Assembly: GCF_026151205.1 (NCBI RefSeq)
Contig: NC_087072.1
Span: 13,864,169-13,928,168, forward strand
Source: Bolinopsis microptera
Taxonomy: Eukaryota > Ctenophora > Tentaculata > Lobata > Bolinopsidae
DNA length: 64,000 bases
Direction: 5' to 3'
Every line of letters starts with the position of its first letter. Positions within the stretch are counted from its first letter, which is position 1. A program made the position numbers and the translations under genes. The notes beneath the pieces are model-generated. The model saw only the letters and a program-made list of their open reading frames with translations. It was not told the origin of the DNA and searched no databases. Shown piece by piece: positions 1 to 11,300 of the stretch.

Positions 1-657
1 GGCCCTTCTAGGTTCAAGCAGGAACTGTATTACTTTCCTTTTTGAACTCATAGTTACCTCCTGAGTCCAGGAGTCCTGAGGCATCCTGACGTGACCTCTT
101 CTCGCGATATTGGTTTGCTTCGATCAACTTTACCGTATATAACTATACTTGACACGTGCTGATTTCTCCGGAATAAGATTGGGATCCGAGGAGATTATAA
201 TCTGATCAAGGTAAAGCACTTTGTCTAAAACATAAAACAAAGATGACGCTTTTGTCATGTCACACTCACATGGTATCTTACTATCTTACTATATATAAAG
301 CGAGACGATATATATATATTTATCTGTGCCATTTTACTGACACCACGGCATCAACTTTAACGCAACTTTCCGCAAAAACCGTAAAAGATATACAACTGAA
401 ATTTTTTTGACTGAATCAAATGCTTTTATGCTTTTCAAATCAGCATGAAAAAATAAAAAATTGGCCAAGGAATAATTATTTTAGTGCCCAAAATTTGGAC
501 CCCCAAGTGGTGTCAAAAACGCGAATTAAATAGGTAATAATTATTTTAGTCTCTTGAGTCTTGACACCACTTTAGAGTAATACGGGTTCCTGCTAGTATA
601 TTATAAAGCGAGACGATATATATATATGAAATATATATATATATACATATAATAATA
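1..657. other. gene-free AT-rich stretch with a 26-bp direct repeat
   Basis: No open frame with recognisable content is seen. An AT-rich 26-bp sequence containing AAGCGAGACGAT occurs directly repeated at 294-319 and 602-627. The DNA between contains a repeated AATAATTATTTTAG motif, which suggests a small inserted repeat, but no clean terminal repeats were found. Confidence 0.4.
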
Positions 658-717
658 CAACTGGTTTTCTTCTCTTATAGAAAAAGGGCTCTACTAGCTG
701 TAGCTAGGAGCATGAAA

Positions 718-957
718 TATCGGTACAAAGCAAACTATGCAATTGTCAAACTATAAGTTTCATGTTTGAAAAGCAATCTTCAGTGACATAATTAACATAA
801 AAATGGCAAACATAATACAACACAGTGCTCCTTTATCAAATTTTATAATTAACAATTAACAATTACTCAATACTACTAAACCTATATAAATAACTCCAAA
901 TCCTAATAACTAATAAATACTAACTAAATATGTCTAACTAAGAATTTCCTAGAGTGC
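718..957 (+). repeat. left arm of 240-bp perfect inverted repeat
   Basis: This arm is the reverse complement of 1642-1881 with no mismatch found. It carries the last codons and the 3' untranslated end of the minus-strand GIY-YIG frame. Confidence 0.9.
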
Positions 958-1646
958 CTACATTTAGAAATAATTTCTGATCTTTTATTAATAATGCCTG
1001 GGGTTTTAAGTATGTATAGTTTCTCGTCTAAGCAGAGGCCACAATGCCCCATTCCAGCCTTATATTTCTTCGATTTAGTAATAATCTTCCAGTCTATGCT
1101 ATATTCAATCATCTTCTCCTTGAGGTCCCATATCAATTTTGATAACTCGGTACTCAGTCTGTGCTTAGAATTCTTAAAACTTTGTCGATGATTGTACCAC
1201 CGTGTCTTAAAACTGTTTTCAGTCAATCCAATATAGGCCGTTTCCTTGTTAGATGCCGTTTTAACGGTTGCTTGGTATACTATGCATTTGGCCAGACATT
1301 GTCCTTTGAGGGGGCACTTCGAGGCGTCTCTGCAATTACACTCTTTTTCTGGAGCTTTTTTCTTTTCAGATTGTTTCTCTAGGACTGATTTGTTGTGCCC
1401 TTTGAGTATCCTTCCCAAACTGGGCATGCAGCAATAGCTTATTTTCACGGTATTCCTATTGATGATTTTATGTAACGGTAGGTTTTTCGGGAAATGCTTA
1501 TCGATAAGAGCGAAGAACTTTCTTCCGATGTTGGTTGAAACGTTTGCACTGAATGGGGGATTGTACCATAGGATGTTCCTCTTCCGCGATCTCTTTCTCT
1601 TTTTAGGTGGTGGTGTTTTATAATCGATGGTGTGACTATATGCACT
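924..1646 (-). pseudogene. Penelope-like element C-terminal part: basic linker plus GIY-YIG endonuclease
   Basis: The frame is open from 1646 down to the stop at 924, longer than the part after its first internal methionine (1448). The N-terminal third is basic, with a KKRKRSRKR stretch followed by NILWYNPPFS. A CxC and CPLKGxC cysteine cluster comes next. The GIY-YIG nuclease then shows IVYQATV, AYIGLTENSFKTR and NHRQSF, matching the usual Y-(I/V)G-x-T and R/H blocks. In Penelope-like retroelements this nuclease nicks the target site for priming. The reverse transcriptase expected upstream is absent, so this is a truncated copy. Its stop codon lies inside the left inverted arm. Confidence 0.75.
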
Positions 1647-1881
1647 CTAGGAAATTCTTAGTTAGACATATTTAGTTAGTATTTATTAGTTATTAGGATT
1701 TGGAGTTATTTATATAGGTTTAGTAGTATTGAGTAATTGTTAATTGTTAATTATAAAATTTGATAAAGGAGCACTGTGTTGTATTATGTTTGCCATTTTT
1801 ATGTTAATTATGTCACTGAAGATTGCTTTTCAAACATGAAACTTATAGTTTGACAATTGCATAGTTTGCTTTGTACCGATA
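1642..1881 (-). repeat. right arm of 240-bp perfect inverted repeat
   Basis: This arm is an inverted copy of 718-957. It begins inside what would be the final codons of the Penelope frame, as if a second, extremely truncated copy had been joined head to head. Confidence 0.9.
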
Positions 1882-3165
1882 CATATAATAATATATGTAT
1901 TTAATTGTAGTTGTGATAATAGTTTAAAACTATATTAAGGACAGGAGGAATTCTTTTAGTTTTACGGGAAATTGAATAAAAATTGAATCAAGTAATCAAG
2001 TTTTCTTGGAAACGCGTAGCACCATGAGTATAGACATGGGTTTAAGTATAAGTATAACTTACAAGTCATTATCAGGGTACCAACTACCACATCACGATTG
2101 AGAAATTTAATTATATCTCCCAAAGATTTTACCTGGCGGGACCTCGAGGCATCTCTGTTCATAAACAGATTGAATATATAATCATATTGAAATGACAATT
2201 GATAGGCCGAGCGCCGCCCAGTAACAAGAATTTTGATATTATTAATTTGTTTATAATTATAATTATATGCTCTCTCGTACCACAATTAGAAAGTCTATTA
2301 TTACAAAAATTTTGGCGGCCCTCTCGTAAATTAATGGCACATATAAATGTTTGCATTGCATTGACAATGACACTTTTATTTGTCACTGACACTATACAAT
2401 ATACATGTAGTTAAACTTAAATTATTTCATGTTCAATTCCATTGGAAACAGTTTTCAACCAAAACCCAAAATTGGGTTATAATATAAAGTGCATGGAACG
2501 TAACAAAAGTTTCCTTTTTCCAAATAAAAGGAAATGATATCAATTTAAATTACCGTTTCTGTTTTAAACGCGAAATGTTGCCGAGAATGAAATCGGCCGT
2601 GAATGAATCAGAATAAGAAAAGCGAACGACCAATATAAACTGAAGTGTTTTTTTCACATTATATGGCATCCTGAGGATAGAAATAGCCGCAGAGATATAT
2701 GTTTATCTTAGAAATAAATATGTCAGCAGGCTAGGTTATCGTAAAGGGAAGCATTACCTTACCGTAGATGTTTACTTAACGGCTAGGAAAGATTCGTAGA
2801 TTCCTCTAATGGGTTAACTTCCGGAAACCTGATTAAGATTTGTATGAAATCTTGACCCCCATATCATCGCGTGACCCCGTCACCCCCATACCATTGTCGT
2901 GACCCCCATACCATCATGTCGTGACCCACTTAGTGTCAGGGTGCAAACGTTGAACGTGAGGTAAAGTAAGATCATTTCCAGAAATCCTCCAAAAATTCCA
3001 GAATGTTTAAGGGCTGTTCCAGACCAATTATACAGTCTTAAAATATTTATTGTTTCATTCAATCATTCAGTCGGCTAAGCTAATTTATCATTCGATCCCA
3101 CCGCCAGCTCATTTCCGGACGTGTGTCTTATTTTCTTCGTCCATCAAATTTTCCTGAACGTCACT

Positions 3166-3270
3166 TATTATTGACTTTTTCCGCCAAGTGACCCTTGGAA
3201 ACATCATATACTATAAGTAGAGTTTTCTGTGCCTCCGGCAGACCAAGGATAACAGCTTTTCGTCGTCAAC
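3166..3270 (-). pseudogene. pogo/DDE_1-type transposase remnant
   Basis: The minus strand translates with interruptions to LGLPEAQ, VYDV and GHLAEKVN. The same motifs occur in the better preserved fragment at 40252-40497 (LGLPEAQ, VYDVFRSHLTEKVN). The VYDVF block is the region of a catalytic aspartate in DDE_1 (pogo/Tigger) transposases. Only about 30 codons remain. Confidence 0.55.
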
Positions 3271-3752
3271 ACATATTTACGAATAAAATTAATAAAATAA
3301 AGTTTAAAGCACAATTTAGGTTTGTGGACACATATTAGTTTTATAATTAAACGCGTAAATTTATATAATTGGTATTTGTTAATACATCAATTCCTTTTCC
3401 ACTATCTTTTGTTCAATCAAACTTTTCAAAGTGTTCCCCAAAATATCGTCGTTTTGTAAAGAAACATAACATTTATAATTGTCGAAAATTCGCCTAAGAT
3501 GTGATCACGTAAAATTCTCGGAAAGTAGCCCAAAATTTTGAAATTCGTACCTAGATATGTTTTGTAATTGTTTTACAACAAAAATTTTCGCCGTCTACGT
3601 GCTGTAAAACAAAAATTTACATTATAACGCACAAGTAGTCTGCTCGCCAATTTAGTTGACTTGCGCACCATGTAAGCTCAGGTTGCTCTATTTCTATAGG
3701 GGTTGTGTCTGTCTGAGGAGCTTCAACTGGTGCTTGTGGTTAATTTACTAGT

Positions 3753-3890
3753 ACTACCTTATCGGACCTTATTTGGACGGACATCAAATGAACGGACATA
3801 ATTATGAACGGACATTAATATGAACGCTAGAAGGCACTCAAAACCATCAAAAATCCGTATTTTTTCCATTTTTTTAAACGTTTTTTTATT
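3753..3890 (+). repeat. GGACGGACAT repeat copy
   Basis: It begins TACCTTATCGGACCTTATT, followed by spaced GGACGGACAT and GAACGGACAT motifs and a tail running into AAAACCATCAAAAATCCG. The same unit precedes the second to fifth PAN exons of the modular gene, and an inverted version lies at 43686-43822. It is non-coding. Confidence 0.6.
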
Positions 3891-5439
3891 TCAGAAAATG
3901 ATTTTTAAATCTATTTTTATACAGCTTAAGTAAGAAAAGCAGTCGTTAAGCAGTAAAAATGTTAAAAGATGTGTACATGATCAGTGTCTTATATAAAAAA
4001 TTAACCTTTAAAATTAACCAACGTTGGCCTATAAAATGTTTAAGAACTTTTCATTCACAATCTAAAATTAAATACAACGTTAAAACGCTGTTCAATTTTA
4101 AATGTTGCTCATATCAATTGGTTCATCTTTTTGGGTGTTCGTGTAATGTTTTTCATCCCAGTTTCAACGTCTTTTCAGTTTTAACGAGTCAGCTAGAAAC
4201 TTGATCTCTATTTCCAGACTTTCATAATGACCATTAGGCTCACAACAGCTGGAATAAAATAAGTTAACCTCCTTTCAGACTCACTTGTGGGCTGATTCAG
4301 AAGGCTATACTATATATAACTGTCTAATTGAATAATTGGAAGAGAACTCCATCAGGCCTAGCTGAACCAAGCGGGGAGTTGATACACCTTTCACAAGCAA
4401 GAGCCACTTTGGTCTACTTGCTGTGAGGTGTCTCAGCTATGAGCTACACCTACATGGGTTGGGGTACGGGGAACCCCCTTTTTTTTTGTGGCTTTGCTGT
4501 TTGGTCTGCACTGATCACCATTATTTAGGACTCAACATGATTTAGTGTTTTACAGTGTGGGAGTTTGGGAATAACTCTTAGAGGGAATATCTTCGATCAG
4601 ATTTGCAAGGGTTTTGCTTGACTGTCCTTTTTCCAGTTCCCGCTCTCATTAGCGATTCATCAAGAGCGATTTTTCCATGGGATTTATTTTCGTTGACTTA
4701 CATATTGCGTAGTCTGAACTCTGATATTATTGTGGTAATTTAATTTCCCGAAGCTGCAAGATTTTGCAATTTTTAATTCCCGGGTGCAGATGATTATATA
4801 GACTTAAAATAGAATTAAAGTTGATGTACTAAGCGCTTAAGGGCCGTTGCAATCTATAAATCAATTTTATATTGGAGAAACTCTTTATAGTCTCGTCTAA
4901 TATTATATAATGAGAATAAAATGGGGGTGACAGGCTCTGTTAACTTGGTGAGAAAAAATCGCCATCAGGTCTAAATTCTTCTCTTTCTAAAGGGCTGAAG
5001 GTATAGGTAATAAGATTTCAGTGATGTTTCTAGACGCTAATTAATCATAATTATGACTAAGATCTGTTAGGTTTCTAAACGAGCAGCGTAATACTATTAC
5101 TAACGGACATTCCATCATTATCCGCAATTTTGATTATTATATTAGTTAAGCTGAAGCGTAGATCATGATGCTGTGAGAGTTATAAGATCTCATACAAAGT
5201 TAGGATTTTTATTCTTGCCTTTAATTATAGGTGTAATTGTATTACTACCTCATACCTGCTCCAAAATTCACAAAGTTAATGTTCTGATTTCATTTTGTCA
5301 ATAACCTTTGCCTGCTTATAATACTTTTCAAGTTATTTGTGTTATTATGGTGGTAAATTGTCAAATTGACCAAAACCTTTTTCACCCACTTTTACTGATT
5401 AGTAGCAACAAGTGTTCTAGCGGAAGTTGTTACTCACGT

Positions 5440-6775
5440 TGCCAAGATGGATAAGTCATTTAACGCTCAAGTGGTGCCCGGCGTTAAGTAGGTGTCTCAC
5501 TTTGCCTGATGTGCAGGGGACTGCGCATGAGACACCAGCCATTGAAAAGTATGATGATGTCTTATAATAACACTATGCACTAGGGTTAAAGTCCCTACCA
5601 CTGATTTAGATGTCGGAGGGGACCGGATTGATGACTCTCTCACCCTAAAACTCCCTAGGAGAGGGTTGACAGATGATATTATGCCGGCTCCTTCACCCGG
5701 CACAAAAAATAACATAAAACACCAAAAAAAGGATGGGGATGCATTGGTTTCTTGTTGTGAGGTAGCTCTAGTAGGGACATTCAATGTCCGAACTGCTAGA
5801 GAAGGTTACAAGCGCCTTGAACTCGTGACTCAGTTTCTGGAGAGTGGCATGGAGATCCTCGGGATCCAAGAACATAGGATTGTCCACCAGGAGCCGATCA
5901 AGATCGAACAGTTCAAGGAGGGGGTTAGCTTGGTAACTGTTTCAGCATGGAGGAATGGAGCAGGAGCAGCCACTGGTGGAGTGGGCTTTCTGCTGACTAG
6001 AAGAGCATACAGCGCAATCAGCCTCATTAAACCCTATGGCTCAAGGGTGCTGACTATCTCTTTCAACGGAAATCCCAGACTCACAACTATAACTGCTTAT
6101 AGTCCTACCGAGGCAGCACTAGTTGAAGAAGCGGAGGATTTCCATAACACCCTTAGACAGGCTATGAACGATGTGCCAGCGCACCACCTGCTGCAGATCA
6201 CAGAGGGAGATATGAACGCCCGGCTTTGAAAGGAGAGTGAAGAAGATTCCCGTTGGTACTTTCATACTCGTACCAATCGGAATGGAGAGCTACTGAGAGA
6301 CACTGCCCTGGAGTGCGATATGGAAATTACCAATATCCGCTTCAGAAAGAAGGTCAACAAGAGGTGGAACTTCTTATCCGATGGGACACTTAACAAAGGT
6401 CAGATTGACTATATTCTTATACGGCGGAAGTGGAAAAACTCATTAAAGAACACGGAAGTTTACAACACTTTTCAGTCGTTGGGATCTGATCACAGAATTG
6501 TAGTGTGTAAGATCAAAGTTAGCTTCAGGAATTAAGGACACAGGCCTCCGAAAAAAGTTAACTATGATTATAGTGCCCTGAAGTCGGATGGTGAGCTTCA
6601 AATAAAGTATGCAATTGAAGTTCGGAATAGATTCTCTGGCCTGGTAGAGGAGGATGATGGGGCCACTGAAAGCTACGGGAAGCTTATGGTTGCTATTGAG
6701 GCGGCAAACAAGAGCCTTCTGCCAAAGAAGACTCGACAAAAGCAGATTGACCCCTCAAGTGACCCAAGAGTCACA
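5440..6775 (+). mobile_element. truncated RTE-like LINE, endonuclease half only
   Basis: The region encodes an apurinic-type endonuclease related to the antisense LINE at 8404-11480: VGTFNVRTAR, LGIQEHRIVHQE, GGVGFLLTRRA, SQIDY-like GQIDYILIRRKW and LGSDHRIVV. The frame starts near 5666 and is broken by in-frame stops at 6227-6229 and 6533-6535, after which homology continues in the same frame to about 6770. No reverse transcriptase follows, because sequence homology ends at DPSSDPRV. A short hairpin (GGTGTCTCA...TGAGACACC) lies at about 5490-5537 in the presumed 5' untranslated region. This is a dead, 3'-truncated copy. Confidence 0.75.
5666..6229 (+). pseudogene. LINE endonuclease fragment (187 aa before first stop)
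   Basis: This is the N-terminal part of an AP endonuclease-like domain (exonuclease/endonuclease/phosphatase fold), with TFNVRTAR near residue 40, IQEHR near 70 and GDMNARL at the end. The TGA at 6227 replaces a sense codon, because the same frame continues with clear homology (TNRNGELLRDT, IDYILIRRKW, GSDHRIVV). The frame is plainly decayed. Confidence 0.7.
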
Positions 6776-6912
6776 CACCACTCATCATTGACACCACTAC
6801 ATCATATATAATCACCCTTCACAACATCATCCCCAGCTGAAGACGATTTACACAAGTATTTTGAAAGCTCCTGCTAATAAAATCCTTTCGTATCACTTAT
6901 ATGTTTTAAATA

Positions 6913-7180
6913 TCCCCCTCCAGGTCAGCTAGTCTGTTCAGCTCCTTGACGAAGTTGTTAAACTGCCGTTCTGTACCTCTCCATCTATCCAGAATATCAT
7001 CAATAAACCGTTTCCATAATCTAACCAGACCCCGACCCCATATATTAACTGAAGCTTCTTGAACAATAACCAATGCATTGATATATCTGCAATCTGTCTC
7101 GATATACAGTTACCTTTTGGAATCCCTTGTTTATCAAGGTAGGCCTCTTCCTCAAAGATGACAAATGACTGATTCAAAAT
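6913..7180 (-). pseudogene. Penelope-like reverse transcriptase fragment, frameshifted
   Basis: On the minus strand one frame gives EEEAYLDKQGIPKGNCIS and ADISMHWLLFKK, the block before the catalytic site of Penelope-like RT. A shift then brings in RLWKRFIDDILDRWRG, where FIDD is the catalytic box, followed by QFNNFVKELNRLADLEGD. Only this core is kept. It belongs to a different subfamily from the copies in the modular gene's introns, which have RYIDDG. Confidence 0.7.
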
Positions 7181-7558
7181 AAAGTCACACTATTGGTTAG
7201 TGTGACCTGCGTTACCTCAGTGACAGTCACGTGACAGTTAAGTAGTTGCTCAGTTGCTTTATCTCCCTTGTGAAACTAACGACCCCAGACGCTGGGGAAG
7301 AGTATAACTGCATTCTCATATACTTGTGTAACGATTACCTAAGTTCAATATTCTCTCTAGGAGTATCAGTACCAGAGCTAGGTTCTAGCAGTAAATATAT
7401 AGTAACGGTCCCGTTACTTATTTAATTAAGTGACGAGAATTTTTATTATATATCTACTACTATTTCTAGCTAATGCTCTAACTTGCGATGGAAGTTAGGC
7501 AGTTTGTTCCGTCTCACGGATCACCAGTCTTCTTTACGTAAGAGCAAGTTTCCAGCAG

Positions 7559-7796
7559 GCTGTTAAATTCGCCAAATTTTCGTCAAAAAGTACGGCGTAT
7601 TTAGCGTTCTTAAAAAGTACGCGAATAATTCGCCAATTTACAACTTCAATTTTTAATTTTAAGGGCTGTTAAATTCGCCAAATGCGCGGAAAATTGCGGC
7701 TGTGGGAACGCGCAGCATTCTCGAGTCTATAATCTAGTTGGATATGTGAATATAATAATATATTCGAATATAATACGTTTAGTGCGAATTTAACAG
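7559..7796. repeat. small MITE-like element with inverted ends
   Basis: GCTGTTAAATTCGC at 7559 is matched by its reverse complement GCGAATTTAACAGC at 7783-7796, and a third copy of the end sequence lies near 7673. A 9-bp direct repeat TTTCCAGCA occurs at 7549-7557 and 7807-7815 and may be the target duplication. No coding content is seen. Confidence 0.5.
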
Positions 7797-8147
7797 CATT
7801 GCGTGGTTTCCAGCATTGACCAATAAAAACCGAGGACAATTGTCACGTGTCAAAACAAATTCGGTTCAAGCACCTCCACACCATTATCCAGATCTATAGC
7901 GCAGAAGGTTCAGGCGTTCGGGACGAATGACGCTTTCCCCTGCAACATTCAGACCCACTTAGTGCCTCCCTTTCCCGAGTTTATTCCGTCTGATTTATTT
8001 TCCTTGGAAACCACCACTATCCTTGATAAGCCTAAGGCTAAGGGCGGGGAACAGTTTGCTAAGATCCAAAGACTCAGATGGGGAGGTTTTTACTTTTAAT
8101 AATATAATGAAAGATATTTAGTCGATTTTCCACCACGACGAGGTGAT

Positions 8148-8218
8148 CCCTATATATATCATAATATTGATACAGAGGACATAATTTTTTTACCGTTTTA
8201 GGATGGAGAAATTCTAAA
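8148..8218 (+). promoter_or_regulatory. possible TATA-type promoter and 5' leader of the modular gene
   Basis: CTATATATAT occurs about 65 bp upstream of the first ATG (8219), a plausible distance for a short 5' leader. The window is AT-rich and such strings are common, so this is weak. Confidence 0.2.
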
Positions 8219-8324
8219 ATGAAGAAAAGTTTGACGTGTTTGGTCGTTATCTTAGCTTTCTCGCTTAAGATATGTGATGGTTCAGCAGATTGTGCAGTTG
8301 GTTCAAATGAAAATAATTGCCCAG
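8219..8324 (+). CDS. exon 1: signal peptide
   Basis: The frame starts MKKSLTCLVVILAFSLKICD: a basic start, a hydrophobic core of about 12 residues and a likely cleavage site near CDGSA. The exon ends NNCP plus one base before GTTGAG, giving phase 1. That is exactly what the first PAN exon at 12529 needs: the split codon becomes GAT and the join reads CP-D-WLQC. The exon is only 35 codons, which made it easy to miss. Confidence 0.75.
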
Positions 8325-11300
8325 GTTGAGTATTGATAAACTTACTTATAAACTTTACCCTAAAACGTAAAATTCTGAAATAACATCAATCGACTTACTC
8401 GACTTAGGGCGGCTTCAGCGTCCGAACAGAAATAGTCTTCTTCCAAATCTGTCTATCCAGCATAAGTTTGTTAATCTCTTTGCTGTCGTCAAGCCCCGTG
8501 TCCTTCCGAAGGATGTCAATGTATGTGAGATGTGGTCTTCCCCTTCGACGATGCCCTTGAAGGGGTTCCCAGAAGAGAAGTTGATGACTCAATAGCTCTT
8601 CATGTCTGGCTAAATGACCTGCGAGTCTCATCCTCCGTGCAGCTATCTTATCAGATGCTCTGATGAGGTGTCCATACACCTTGGCGTTAGTCTGCCGCTC
8701 TTTCCAGTTAATGTTCAGTGCCATCCTCAGCATTCTCGTATAACATCCATCAATACGTTTTGCGAGGGTCTGGCTGACAGTCCATGTTTCAGAGCCATAT
8801 AGAAGGATGGCCTCGACTGTAGCCAGGAACAGTCGTATCTTGAGATCTCTACGCATATCCGACTTCCATACAAGCTTCATCTGGTGACACGCTCCCCATG
8901 CCTTAGCTTTCCTCACTTCGAAGTCCTTCTCCGAACTCTTCATTCTACTACCCAAATATACGAAGTCATCGACTTTCTCAATGTTCTTCCCACTCCCAGC
9001 AACCAGAGTCGGGTTATCATCATCTCTTATGTTGATTCCCATGTACTTAGTTTTCCCCTCGTTGAGGTGGAGTCCAACTGAGTTGGCCGCCAGTTCTAGA
9101 CTCCTGAGGAAATCTTGTGCCTCCGCAACACTATCCGTTATAAGAGCAAGGTCGTCAGCAAAGTCCGCATCAGTGACCTTGACTGCCGGATAGCGACGGC
9201 TTCTTCTAGGGTGTAGAGTAAACCCAAAGTCCCTTCCCTCTAGGGACACCCTCATAATGTAGTCAATTACGATTATGAATAGGTAGGGCGCCAAAGTTTC
9301 TCCCTGCATCACTCCTGCTAGAATGAAGAATGCTTCACTCAGACCATCTTCGGTAATCACACGAGCAAATGTATCTGCATACATTATTTGTATCAAGCCT
9401 ACAATCTCCTTGGGAATTCCATATGCCAGGAGGATCTTCATGAGGAGTCCACGGTGCACGCTGTCGAAAGCCTTCTTGAAATCAATGAAGAGCATTAACG
9501 CGGTCAGATCTTTATCCCGGGCTCCCTCAAATACCCTTCTTAGGCCAAGAATATGTCTAGTTGTTGACCTACTCTCTCTGAATCCGTTCTGATTGATCCT
9601 TAAGATGTCTTCCATGGCAGGTTTTATCCTGTTCAGTAACATCTTATTGAGAGTCTTACTCACTATAGATGTCAGTGCAATACCTCTATAGTTATCTACT
9701 TTGGTCAAATTACCTTTCTTTGGAACAGGCACAATGTTTAGGTGCTTCCATTGGTCAGGAACATCGCCATCAACTAGTGCTTTATTGCAGAATTCAAGGA
9801 TCAAATCATCAACATCTACCCTCTTCAGTACTTCAGGGGCAACTCCATCCTCTCCAAATGCCTTACCTTCTTTGATCGATTTCGTAGCCTCCTCCAGTTC
9901 GGTCTTGGTGAACTTATCCACACTGATGTTTTGTGGTGGATGTACGACTGGTATGTCCACTTCTTCGTTTGGAACTACTGGAGGTTGTCCAAGTAGCTTG
10001 TTAAAGTGGTCTTTCCAGGCTCTCAATCTACCCTCTCTACTACCTCCTTCTACAAGACCACATGGCTTCTTCTTTCTCCCACTGACCTCATTAACAAGAT
10101 TCCAGCTCTCTTTGTTCTTGCATCTATCGGCTGCGTTTTCAGCTTTACTTATTTTCTGTTTAAGCAGCTCTTCCTCCACAGTACGGTAGCATGCAGAGAG
10201 AGTGTCTTTCTCCTCGGCAACTGTCTGTCTGTTGTCTTCACATGGATCCAGATGGTAGGTCTCCTTGGCAGCAAACAATTTGCTTCTGGCTTCCTCTACT
10301 CTTGGGTCGTTGGCAGGATCGTCATACCGCTTTTTAGGTTTATGCGGAAGATGCTTCCTATTTGCATACTTCACTGCTTCAATAAACTTTCCATACTTAG
10401 TGGTGACGTCATTAGTAGGACCTAGATCTAGTTGCTCCTCACTCAAGAGTGCACTATCCCTATTTCTAACTTCAACTCCATACTTGATCTGTAACTCTTG
10501 ATCAGTTTTGAGACGACTGAAGTCGTAACGTGTGACCCGTGGTGGACTTATGCTCTTTCGAAGACTGAGCTTTACAGTTGAGAGTACTGCCCGATGGTCA
10601 GAGCCCAGGGAATTGAAAGAGTTGCATGGCTCGGTGTTCTTTATTGAGCTCCTCCACTTCTTCCGTACCAGGACATAGTCAATCTGGCTCCTAGTGAGTA
10701 CTCCATCTGAGAGGTGAGTCCACTGCATACCAGGACTCTTCTGAAAACGATGATTCGTCGCCTCTAACTCTCCCTCCAGCAGTGTATCCCTGAGCAGATG
10801 ACCATTACGATTGGTCACTTGATGCCAGTACCATCCCGTATCTTCACCATTCAACTTGCTGAGGTGAGCATTAAGATCTCCTATTACAAGTAGTAGATGA
10901 TGAGAGGGGACCTCCCTTACTGCTGCTCTCAAGCAGTCGTGAAACTCTTCGGCTTCTTCGACAGTTGCGGATTCCGTTGGACTATACACAGAGATTATGG
11001 TTAATCTTGGGTTTCCGTCCAACGACACAAGCATGCAGCGCTTACTATAGGTCTTGATAAAACTAACTGCATTAAAGGCTTGTTTAGTCAGCAGGAATCC
11101 CACTCCTCCTGTAGACGCTTGTGATCTGTTTCTCCATGCTGAAGTTGTTATTAGGTGGACTCCCTTCTTGTGCCTCTCTATCTTGACTTCTTCATCATGC
11201 ACAACTCGGTGTTCTTGTATTGCAAGGACAGATATCTGACTGTGCAAGAAAAGAGTAACCATTTCAAGCCGTTTAGAAAATCCCTCACAGTACGGACATT

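Larger units (their letters stand above)
658..1881 (-). mobile_element. 5'-truncated Penelope-like element with inverted terminal repeats
   Basis: The element reads on the minus strand. It holds one open frame with a GIY-YIG domain and lies between two 240-bp arms (718-957 and 1642-1881) that are perfect inverted copies by eye. A 60-bp stretch (658-717) extends past one arm only. The 12-bp sequence CATATAATAATA flanks both sides (646-657 and 1882-1893) and is read as the target site duplication. Penelope-like elements are known for terminal repeats in direct or inverted arrangement, a short one-sided extension and variable target duplications, and all three are present. The reverse transcriptase part is missing. 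Confidence 0.8.
1894..5430. other. gene-poor stretch with transposon debris
   Basis: No host gene is visible. About 2440-2630 is a diverged relative of the palindromic insertion at 33175-33431 (shared AAAAGGAAATGATAT and CCGAGAATGAAATCGG). 3166-3270 holds a transposase remnant. 3753-3890 is a copy of the GGACGGACAT repeat. 4330-4500 contains a polypyrimidine tract next to GGTTGGGGTACGGGGAAC and may be a short retroelement. The rest shows nothing recognisable. Confidence 0.5.

Noticed and set aside
3753-3890. spaced GGACGGACAT motifs as a CRISPR-like array
   Set aside because: This is a eukaryotic context; the spacing is irregular, there are only a few motifs per site, and the same block recurs as a dispersed repeat.
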